Source: Oegoconia quadripuncta
Lineage: Eukaryota > Arthropoda > Insecta > Lepidoptera > Autostichidae
Assembly (NCBI GenBank): GCA_949316235.1
Contig: OX438741.1
Location: 20,833,124-20,897,123, forward strand
Reading direction: 5' to 3'
Length of the DNA: 64,000 bases
Part shown: in pieces, positions 42,173 through 54,100 of the stretch
Layout: each line of letters opens with the position of its first letter
How positions within the stretch are numbered: position 1 is the stretch's first letter
Program-made: the position numbers and the translations under genes
The notes under the pieces: model-generated
Told to the model about the DNA's origin: nothing
Seen by the model: only the letters and a program-made list of their open reading frames with translations
Database searches by the model: none

Positions 42173-45100
42173 GCTGCGTAGTTTAATAATAAGCTGAACT
42201 GTTCGCTATACTTGAAGCAAGAATAAGTGCTAAAAAGCCCTCTTAAGAAAAAAAAAAGAATAATCCCAACCAGAATAATAACAGAAATCGGACTAAATGG
42301 GAGCTTCGCGAAAGCAATGACCTATATTTGAATAGCTTAATTTTTAAAGTTTTATATGAAAAACAAATGTTTACATTTTGAATATTTCATCGAAGTAGAC
42401 TGTGTTAGGAGTAGGTTACATACCACAGGCTGCAGTTCAGGGCTCTAAGCGCTCCTCTGGCTGATGCGCTGCTGGCGTACTGGAATGTATACACACAGAC
42501 ACATAGTAAAGGGTTTCATCGCATACAACGACCACGCATACACCTACATTCACTATTTAATTTACTTACTTGGCAAAAGATATACTGAGGGGATAAATTG
42601 TTCCAGGCTAAAGTGATAGGAAAAACGACAAAAGCCTAATAAATAGGTAACAAAATTATTATGAAGGTTATCGAGAGTCTATAGGATTTATCATCATCAT
42701 TTTCTTGGTCTATAGGATTTATGAAATGTCATGTTTGAATCCGTAGCTAATTGATACTCAAATCTGCCTCCTAAATAATATTCAATAGTGAATGCCAGCA
42801 AACAAAACAGTTTCACTTTGGTAACATCCTTTAAATGCATTGGTATAATTTATAAATAAACAATATTAAATAGGAAAGGTAATTAAGTCAATTGAACAGT
42901 GCTGCAACTGGGGTAACAGAGTCTGAACTTTTGTGAACTGGGGTAACGTCGAAAATGACAAAACACTTACCAATCGTTTTACGTCAACAGATACGTCGCT
43001 AGCGAGAAAGTGACAAAACATAATCCCCCAGTTACAGCATCATAATAAAATACAATTTCATCATGCTAACACTTCAAGTGGCGTTTAGTATTAAAACATT
43101 TCACATCGCATTCCTGTTAGTCCTCAAACTCATGCGAGTAAGTTAGTTTTTGCACATGAAAAAACACAAAAATTATTTAATAATCGGAACATCCTATGTC
43201 CTATGGAAATTGTCTTGTGCTGTTATAGGCACTTTCGTAGGGAAACTGAAAAACACAGTATTCTATATCCGTCTCATGTGGAGTCCCGCAGCTATGGAGG
43301 CCTACGAAGCGATAACTCGTGATTAGCTGAAGCCTCGGCATTGAAAAACCGTTATTACCCGAAAAGTAAAATAGCACAGCAAAATGTAAACGGCCTTTGT
43401 AGCATTCGCGCCAAATAAATGTGGAATTTTACCGATTTTTGCGGCCGACTACAAATTATGAGGTTCTACGCTCCCCTCTCTGCTAAAATCAAATTGTTAA
43501 CGGTTAAAATATATTATAGAACACATCAACAACATTAGTGTATTCAGATGAACATTGAGTTTTAAAAATGATATCAGATTATTCAGTTGTTTGTATTATT
43601 GAAAAGAAAGATAAAATTATTAAGAAAGGTATAGAATAAAACGTGTTAAAATATTATGTCACTTCACATAAATTTATAGACAAATTATGTGACATAAGTT
43701 TTATAATCTGGGTGCAGTCTTATAGAAAACGTATACGATGTGAAGCTCGGATAAACTACGACAAAATTCTACGCAAAACTACGAGTATCTGTAATTAAAT
43801 AAAATTTGTGACTGCTTCGTTCATTATTAAAGTATAGTATTTTGTATAAATTAATTTAGCAATGTATAGTCACTTACATACATAACGTCACGACCTCTAT
43901 CCCAAATGACGTGGTCAGGGATAACCCAAACATTAAAATTTTAACGCTCGAAACAACATCCACGGTTCATTTCGGAATATACAGAAATGCACACGTGACA
44001 GAAAGTGAGCCCATCACCGGTAAAATCTATAGATGTTTTTTTGTTGGAAAGTCCCATAGTCGCCTGTTATCCTTACAAAATTAATCTTTCAATGTCACTG
44101 TTGTAGGCAGATAGTAAATTGGTAATTTAATCGTTTTCCTTGACGGATCACTATGTATAGTGGTGGATAAGCACAGTTTCCAATAATGCAGGAAATGTGC
44201 CTAGACATTTAATTGAATAGGGAATTTAGTTATCTGCCTTCGACATAACTATTGGTACTGTTCTTGTTACCTCAAATCTACTTAAAATAACCCTTGAGTT
44301 TCTTGCTTGTTCATCCCTCGGGAGTCAGCTTTGAATGAGCAGTCATTTTAATAAGCTCACGCCTGTTTCCCGTTGGGGTAGGCAGATACTTCTAGTTGCA
44401 ACGATTCTGATATACCAATTTTGTTTCATCCACTCTCATCAAATGCTTCATACACGCTCGCCAGTTGGTGGTTGACCGTGCCTGACCTTTTATACGCACG
44501 TCAATCACTTGATTTAATTTTAAGTTTGTAATGTTTTCACGCGATACAATTATCTTACCAGAAATTCCAGTTTATCTCACTCTACAAAATTGAACGCGTT
44601 ACGATGACCCGAAGGTCATCACGTCATCATTGTTGGCGGGCGAACAAGTCACAAATCTTATCTACGTCAACTCTAATAAAACTGCACCGTTAGTTACACT
44701 CAAAGAAAATTCTCACTAAAAATAAGCTTGTTGGTAAGCGAGTTGTTATACGCGGCCGTGCTAACATAGTGCGCCCTTGTGGGCCTGACCTGGGTCTCTA
44801 TTGGCTACGCGCCCCCTTTTGTAGGTTGTTAAAAAACCTGAACTGAAGTCGCAGCGTTAAATCTTTCCGTACTGTAAGGGACAAACATACACTGTGACTA
44901 TCGGGCGGTGTGACATGACCCGTTGCGGGTCAGCTGTTTCATAATTAGTTGTGAACTGGATCAATTGGAAAAGAATTCGTATGAATATAGATACAAATGA
45001 CATCGTGACTCCCCAAACGGTGAAATTCGAGGGTAATTAATCCAATTCACAGAGAAGTGTGGTCAAATCTACACAGACAGTCGGAGGCACGCGTGTGTGA

Positions 45101-48100
45101 ACGATGGCTGTCGCGTGCTACTCACGAGTGGGGCTCTAGGCTTGAGTCGAGTCTCTCAGCGTGCACATATGTCTCCTCCCTTTTATCTTCCGTATCCTTT
45201 TCTACGGGTAAAGAAGCTGGGATAGCGATTGTGTTCTCAACGCTTTCGGTAACTATGGGCTTGTCTTCTGTAGTGGGGGTGACAGCTTCAGCGCTGGGCG
45301 GGGTGAGGTTGAAGAAGGAGTTGTCGACGGCCACGGCGGGGGGCCGGCCACGCGGCAGGCGGAGACTTAGCGACGCGCTAGTCCGCTTTTGTATTCGGCA
45401 ATCTGACATTGTAAATATCGCTTTGATATTTTGTTATTTCCGCCGAGTATGTTGCTCTGAGTGTTGACGTTTTCCGAACGATTTCGAAGCATGTAATGTA
45501 AACAATTATCGGCACATCAGTTATTGCCAGACAATAAAAACTGTAACTCTATTAATTTTAGTAAATAGTTTATCTATAATCTAAGAAGCATGTTCAAAAA
45601 TCACTCGGAAGACCCTCAAGCCGTGAACATGAGACTAGTGATTACGAAACTACGGCTTCGTGACTCGGAAACCCTGATGACTTCGTGATGCGATCTTCAT
45701 GATAATGACTTCTTTCCAAAATCAGAACAATCCGCCGATCTATTCATCATTATAGGATGTGATGCGTCGTAACTTAAGTGAGATCATGTCTTCATGAGCA
45801 TATGAAAGAATCAACCCTGTCATATGATCACTTTGTACATAGCGAAAATCTTTTGGTGCTGCGTTTATTGTAATGCAAAGAACCACCATTATTCTTCTTT
45901 TTTTGGAGTCTCCTGGGGCATGCTGATTTCCTCCTTCAAATGACCCTACAGAAGTAAGACCATCAATGGTGTTCGGTGAATGGAATGTATGACTCTCAAG
46001 TGTTAAGCGTTTGATGTATTTTTGTTATTGCACAGTGATTTTTAAAGCTCAGGTCGAATGCTTGATATTGGCGCTATGGTCGGCTTGCTATTTTCATTTA
46101 CATGGCTTGGATCTCGCTTCATCTTAAGCTGGGGTATATGGTAGAAGCGAGATGGAGACAGTGTGGTACAAAAACCACAAAAATCGAATAGAATTTCTAT
46201 AATATTTGAGATGTTTTTTTTATACACAACGGGTTGGTACTTGACCTCAATCACACCTGATGTTAAGTGAAGATGAGGAGATGTAGACTAGACTGACAAA
46301 AATCCAAACAGTTAAGATATGAAATCCTAAAAAAAAATATCTAGTTATGTACATATAAAGACGTACTATAGCCTCGTTGGCATGACGTATTCACAATTCT
46401 TGCGTCTCCGCAACGCTACATTTGTGCGACGATAACGTATCGGTTGCTGTTATGAAATCAGTCGCAGTAACGTCATGTTGCTCCACATGTGATCTCTGCC
46501 GAATGATCCATTGAGATGGATCAGATTGGAAAAACTTGAAACAATGAGAGCTTTAGATTTACAAAAACTGCTTAAGCGAATTTCGAAAAGTGCCGAGAGC
46601 AAATCACCTGTATTTTTCTCTAATAAGAATCAAATTTCTATAAACATCACCCAGCACACATGAGTACCTACACAATAGAACTTCTATTGTGATCTGACAC
46701 TGGTGGGATGCGTGACAATTGAAATAAAACATTGAAAACATGAAATAAATGTCTTAAATTAAAAGGGATTTCCCACACACAATGCCATATAAGCTTTCAA
46801 GTCCAAATTTTCCTAAATGAATAAACGGATTTTGATGAAACTTTATATGTACAAACAAGTAGAGTACATTATCAAAATATCGAATTAAGAGCATATATTG
46901 CATTGTTCTGTTACTATGAAAAACTTAAAATCGCTATTATTTCATTTCAATACTCTTTTTGGAAAATGTTCTACTAACTTTTTAGATCTATATATGCGCT
47001 TTATGCGTATAAAGTTTCATTGGAATCAGTTTAGTCATTTCGATAAATTTGTTCAAAGTTTGTATGGAATAAAGTACGAATTGTATGAGTGACAAAAACA
47101 TTTATGCGCTCAGTTTTGATACCTCTAATATCAATGACGTAGTGCCTTAGAACATTCGCTACCTCTCTCATAGTTTCAACATCTTACCGACTGATCTCAA
47201 TGGATCACATAAGGTGTCGATTCTGACGTCCCTTCTCTAAACTAAAACTGAAACAAGTTTTAGACTGGTACTATCTCATCTTATTGATCCAGGAAGAAAA
47301 AGACCGCACCATTGAAACTAGTTCTACATTAGTTCAGAGAAGTCACACCAGGGAGCCGATTTACGGACACTCGAGATGTATCCAAGCAAAATATGCCGTA
47401 AAAACTGACATCTGAATTGAAGTCATTTCAGCATTAACATAATGACTTTTTAATCGAGATGTCAGTATTCTCAAGATATATTATGCGTGTATAAATTATC
47501 CGAAAGTCGCACCCCTGATGTGACATCTCATATAAAATTAAACCGAATTTTAGACTGGTAGTACCGCGTCTTATTATTCTTACCAATCATCTAGTCCCAA
47601 ACTAAGCAAAGCTTCTGCTATAGATACTAGATAACAGATAAACATACATAAATATTTATATAAACATCTACGACTCGGGAATAAATGTTCGCCTTCATCA
47701 CACAAACATTTACCCCACGCGGGATTCGAACCCTTAACCACTACCACTACCTTAACAGGGTCACTATCCACGAAACCAATCGGTCGTCGAAAAAAAAGTC
47801 AGCACCAATTTAAAACTTACTTTTTAGTTTGGTTTAGAGAAGTTACATCAGAGTCGACACCACATTCCAGTAAAAGGATCTAATTTTTGTGATGTAACTT
47901 CCCCTAATCTTAAAATGCCTGATTTTTTGCTATAGGATGGAGTACCCATCATTTATAGAATAAAAACATTTTCTAACTATTCTACCTATACTATATCTAA
48001 ATTTAATCCCCATTTTCCTAATTCCCATTTAATCTAACAATAGATTAAATGGGTAAACGGCCATATGCCACCTTACTATAAAATAAAATAAAAATTGCCT

Positions 48101-51100
48101 TTATTTCTCCGACCAAGTATTACAGATTACAATCAAATTTCCTGACTGACGCCAGCAACGTTTTCTGCTTGGTCAGGCTGTCCCCTGACATAGGCGTCCT
48201 CCATATCACGCCATTTATGACGGTCCTTGGCAAATCTTCTCCATCCTTGTGGCATGCCACCTTACTACAGTCATATTAAGAAACTATTATAAGAATTTCT
48301 TCAAAATTTGTATTACGAGGATACAGAGAAGTTATTGATTTGAAGTAGTCTTTAATCATAGATTTATTCTGTATAGATCTTTAGTTTGTATCAATATATG
48401 ATTATATTAATTCAAGTTACAGAAGCCCTAGCTTCGCCTGGAACGGGATTTTCCTAGTTCAGGCACTAGTGTTACAGTTGCAATTAAGTATCATTATGTA
48501 GATGTTATGTTTTAATGTACCATTTGAAATATATCAGCTGTTTTATAATAATATATATTTTTCCACATACACACAGCGCCATCTAGTTCCACACTAAGCA
48601 ACTAGGCTTGTAATATGGATACCAGATGGTTGATAAACTACACAAATACGTATTTTTTTTTGGAAAACATCCATAACTCGGGAACACATGTCTGTATTCA
48701 TCATACATACATATGCCCGCGACCTTTTTGGTATAGCAGCGCAGAGTTTTTAGCCAATACACCAAACAGGTCGTTTTGAGAGTGCATTTCGAGGAAAGCT
48801 TCCAATCTCTAGGGTAGGCACTGTCTGGTGCACAGGTACTCCATCCATGTGCAAAAAATCACGGTCTCTTATAGGACGTTAAAAGTATCCTTAGTGGACT
48901 ACAATGTAGACCGTATATAATCATGTGCGATATCTCACTTCTGTCGATGTTCCGCTGTAGATGCGAGGCCACGCGGTGCCGCGCGTCGCTGTACTCCAGG
49001 TGCAGGCCGAGCCGCAGCAGCGTCGGGTTCTGTTCCACCAGCTGAGTGATCTCCATCTCGATCTTGTTGCCCAACACTTGCGACCGCTGGAATTATACAT
49101 AAACATCCTTGGACATACAGCGCCATCTAGTTCCACGCTAAGCAACTGGGCTCGTATTGCGGATACCAGACGGCTGATAAACCACACGAATACATGGTTT
49201 TATTTGTAAACTAGCTTTCCGCCCGCGACTTCGTCAGCGTGGAAAATTTCATCAAAAAATATGCCTATATGTTAATCCAGGTCCTAATCTGTCTACCAAC
49301 CGAATTTCATCCAAATCCGTCCAGTCGTTTAGGCGTGAAGAGGTAACAAACATACAGACATACACACACACCAACTTTCGCATTTATAATATTAATTGGG
49401 ATGCAAGGTGAATTTTACCACTTGGAACCATAGCCAAATTCAGTCGAAATTCAACAATGGTGCCTTGGGGAAAGTTGTGCGTAATCAAGAGTAGCGTCAC
49501 TTGGTGACTTTTTATTCACTATCTAAATGTTGTATGGTTGTTCAGACTATCAAGAACAACTTTCACTATAGGAGCAACTCTGAAATCAAGAAAAAAATAC
49601 AGCAGTTTCATACATTTCAGTTGGGTGGGTAAACTTTCCGGTTCGTTGGAAGTTGTTCAGTTTCATGGTCTGCATAACGATACAAAATCACCACGTATGC
49701 ATATTATAAATAACAAACGGAGGCATGGATGAGGTTAGCGGGCTGGCCAACTAAATACGGAATTTCGCCACTTACAGAAACGAGATGTATTTAAAAAAAT
49801 TAATTGAATAATAATTGAGAACCTCCTCCTTTTGAAGCCGGTTAAAAAGCTTTCGACATTAGACACGTCAGTATTTTTCATCCATTTGTTTTAACCGTTG
49901 CCGTGGCTACCGGTCCTACTGACATTCGGAGCGACCTTATCGTGAAAAGTTGCACTCCGAGCGAAAGTATGACAAGGCAAGCTTTCAGATGGTAGCAGAC
50001 CTACCACCTATCTCCTTGACGGAGTTGGAGGCAAGCAGCGACCTCAGAACTCCTTGATGCAGTCGGCAACTTCCACACATATGACAAAACCCGTCAGGTG
50101 GTAACAGAGGATATCAGATTATCCTCACCTGGTTAGAAGCGCGGAACTCCTCGACGCAGTTGGTGACAAGCAGCGCCCTGACCAGCTCGACGACACCGGC
50201 TGGGCTGATGAAGTTGGTCTCCACGTTGACCACCCGTAGCGAGGAGTTGCCGCCCAGCGCCACCGCCAGCAGAGCCGCCGTGCGGTCCGTCAGACCCACG
50301 TTCACCAGCGACAGCACCTCCAGGTGGGTGTTGCTTTTCAGTGCTTCGAACAGTTTCTCGAACTTCTCGTCGCTTATGTTCTGGAAATTGTATCAATTTA
50401 ACATGTCATTATAATATTGGTTCAAATACGTTTTTTGAATGTTCTTTATAGACAGAACCGCATGGGCGGGCCAATGTATAAACAAAATGATTTAGAAAAC
50501 GAAGGTCGCGGGTTGCATTCACAACGGGCACTAGCCAATGCCTGGTTAGCTGCCACCATCTTATCAAACAAACTTTACTAACTAAGCGTTTCACCCAGGG
50601 CTTACATTACAACCGGTTTCGAAAATACTGGTAAATAAATATTTATACCAGTTTATCGAAAAGGTTTCGTTCCGAGCACGTCCTAAATGAGAGCCGAAAT
50701 AAACCGGTTTAATCTAGACAGATAGTGCACGCGTCGGCGTCGTTTAAAGTGATAGAGACAGCCTCGTCATTCTGAGCGAAATGAAAACCACTAAATTCAA
50801 TCAAAACCCATTTGGTTTCGCTCCTTAAGAAAACCGGTTTATTTAAGGTAGAGCCCAACCTAAATAAAAACACACTCAAATAAACAAACCCTGGTTCCAC
50901 CAAGCAGCAATTTCGAGCGCGCTGAAGGTGGAACGGCGTTACCTTCACTTAACATCAGCAGTTGTAAATAAAAAAGCTTTAGATTACCTTTATATTATTC
51001 CAATTGAGATCAGTGAGTTGCTGGTCGTTCTGTTGTACGCGCTTGACCGTTGAGTCGGGGTCCGTGTCGTTGGGCGGGTCCATCGGGAACACCTGCAATA

Positions 51101-54100
51101 TACGCGAATAGCAATAGTCAACAGATCTATTAATTATTTTCAACTGGCCACGTCATCAGTTTGATACGACGAAATCCATGAAACTACCAGCGTCAATAAG
51201 GGTCTTATCTCCGGAGTGTATTATCAGATCTTCACTCAATTAATATGAGATCACCCTGTATACACTTTGAAACAAAAAAATTTATAAGAGTTTATCCCAC
51301 ACATCATTCTATACAATTTTCCGAAATGAATAATCAGATTCTAATGATACTTTATATGTATAAGCAGGATACATAAATTTAAAAGAATGTCTTGCATTGT
51401 TTATGTTACTTCTTCAATTCAAGAACTATGCTCTTGTCGGTGGAGTAATGACGAAAAAAGGTGAATGTCGTGTCGTACCAAGAGGTTAAATCGAGGGTGG
51501 AAAGTAGAGAGATGATTCGTTACTATGGCACTTAAAATCGCTCTAATTTAGTTTCAATACTCTTTTTCGAAAATATTCTAACTTTTTAAATCTGTGTGCG
51601 TACTTTATGCGCATAAAGATTTATTAGAATCGGTTGATTCATTTCGAATAATTTGGACTTGAAAGTTTGTAAGGAATACTGTGGGGGATAAGCTCTCTTA
51701 AATCGGTTTGCAAATATTGGAAATATCGCGGAACATAAAGTCACGAGCTCTATCCCAAAAGGGGTGGTGAGAGATATCCCAAACAGTGTGCAATCAAAGT
51801 TCAATGCTTGGAACAACATCTACGATTCACCTCAAGAAATATACAGAAACACACGCGTGACAAGGGGTGAGCCCACCGCCGTTAAAATGTCATAGATGTT
51901 TTTTTGGTGTAAAGTCCCATAGCCGTCAATTACGACACCCAATTATGACACCCAAAGGACTCTTCCCTTATAGGCTTGGTCTATTCTTTTTACGTGCAAA
52001 AACATAAAATACAGTCGAATTGATAACCTCGTCCATTTTGGAAGTCCTTTAATAAAAGAGTATACACGAGCGATTGTTTCATAGAGGTGTGAGAATTCCC
52101 TCACAAATCTTGCGAATCTTGGTATTGTGGTTACCTTATGTTTGGTAGATTTAGTGATGCCGTCCCATCCAAGGCCGACGGGCTGGCCCTTGTTGAGCAG
52201 AGACGCGTGGTATTGATCCTGGTTCATCATCGAGTGGAACCCGAGGATGGCTGCAACAACACAGGAAATGTACATTAATGAATAGGTCATCACCAACAGC
52301 CTTACACATGCCCACTATTGGAGCAGTCTACTCCCACTGGGATTCCCAGTGCCAATTTGTATCAGATTAGTGGCCACCTGACAGTGTTTTAAGTCGCGTC
52401 ACTTGGCTTAACAACTGCCTTCAAATAAAAACGACCAGAACCGACTATTTTAAAGTGCCTTCCAAAGCCCCGAAACACTCGCATTTAAAGTCACCAAAAA
52501 CTGAGTCAGACCCCTTTTGTTGGCTTGATACAGGGCATACTCGTACGATTATAAACTTCACGTGTTGTTCTGAAATATATAACTGGAAACCTGATGCATA
52601 AAGTATATCATATATCATCTTCTCAGACGCACTGGTAGCGCAGTCGCATTCATTATTCGTTTTCGATTAGCGAAGTTAAGCAATGAAAACATCGTGAGGA
52701 AACCTGCATGCCTGAAGAATAAAAATTCAAAGGCATGTGAAGTCCCCAACCCGCATTGAGCCAGCATGGTGGACTATGGCCCGTACTCCCTCATTATACC
52801 AGCAGCGGGATGTTTATGAGCTGAGATGATGTAGCGCAAATTCGCGAGTTTATGATGAGCCAATCTTCGATCTCCTTAATATTCTCATCTACTTAAGTAT
52901 TATCAAGTCTAATTGGGGTCAAGGCGATCTAAGTCTTGACGTACAGACGGACGGACAACAAAGTTCTTATAAGAGTTCGGTTTTACCTCCACAGAACCCT
53001 AATTATGGCAAAAACAAGTTACGGTTACTGATTCGTAATCAAGGAGTACCGATAACCATAGCTTATTCATTTTAGCGATTTACATACTATTTTGCGGCTT
53101 CTGCTGTTACATAAATATTCAACAAACATCGCTAACGGTTTTTGTCGCGATTAAATTAACTGTTCCAGTTAGTTAGCAGTTTAATTGCGGTAAGAACCAG
53201 CTATGATGTTTCATTAAATGTTAATTATAGACGTTACATGACTAGAGTAAATGTTGAACCGGCGAATAGCATAAGGTTATGCGTCGGTTCACGAAAAAAG
53301 TGAATCTGCTTGCAACGTAACGAATGACGGCGAAATAACTAGGAAATAGTTCGTTAGCTGTCGGAAGGTGCGAGGTTATGCATCTCAGGGGTCCAATGAT
53401 TCCTGAATTATTTTCATGATTATTAACTTTAGATGATAATAGAGTCGGTGGCCCAGCGGTTAAGACGCAGTCTCTCAATTTGGGGGGGCCCATTTCGATT
53501 CCCACGCATTAAATTGAGTTTTTAAATTTAATTTAATTTCTTATGTGCATTTATCCGACTGCTCTTAAACGGTGAAAGAAAACGTCGTGAGGAAACCTGC
53601 ATGCCTGAGATATAAAAATTCAAGGGCATGTGAAGTCCCCAACCCGCATTGAAATGAAATGAAAATGAAATGAAAATCATTTATTCATGTAGGCAATACA
53701 ATATGCACTTGTAAACGGTACTTGTTTTTTAAACTACCACTAGCTCGGAACGCGACCACTACTAAGAAGAGCTAGCGAGAAACTCAGAGAGTTTGTCTTT
53801 TTTCAATCAGTCATTTACAATCTAGAAAGGTTACAACAATTTTTATAGATCGTCTTATAGAGGAGCCGTTTAATCCCATGGATTACTATCATTAGAGTAG
53901 TCTGAAATGTTGTAATATCCCTTTTTACATAATTTTTGTTTTATAATAAGTTTAAATTTATTAAGCGGAAGATTCTGTATATCCATGAGAACCTTGTTGC
54001 AGAAGCGCACACATTGACCTCTGAATGACTTACTAACTTTACTAAGTCTACTAAGAGGTACAGCTAATTGATTTTTGTTCCTTGTATTGACATTATGCCG

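Larger units (their letters stand above)
40267..42444 (-). other. intron between the alternative tropomodulin 3' exons
   Basis: Contains repeat L (about 40735-41175), with an inverted pair built on AATTTAAATTCGAATT, and a GATT microsatellite (42124-42170). Nothing else recognised. Confidence 0.55.
45410..48938 (-). other. tropomodulin intron 6, right part, repeats
   Basis: Contains an S1 tail (about 46215-46280, minus), a long-TIR element H (about 46785-47080), a TIR element G (47213-47861) with an S4 SINE inside, an RTE-like LINE tail (about 48090-48260) and an S3 SINE (about 48560-48780). Bases 45470-46200 show nothing recognisable. Confidence 0.6.

Noticed and set aside
45057..45467. 136-codon plus-strand frame
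   Set aside because: Overlaps the minus-strand candidate exon, which has a better start context and a consensus donor. The plus-strand peptide has no recognisable feature.
48921..49187. Alternative minus-strand frames of 63-88 codons over the tropomodulin exon
   Set aside because: They are other frames of a GC-rich exon; the tropomodulin frame matches the family.
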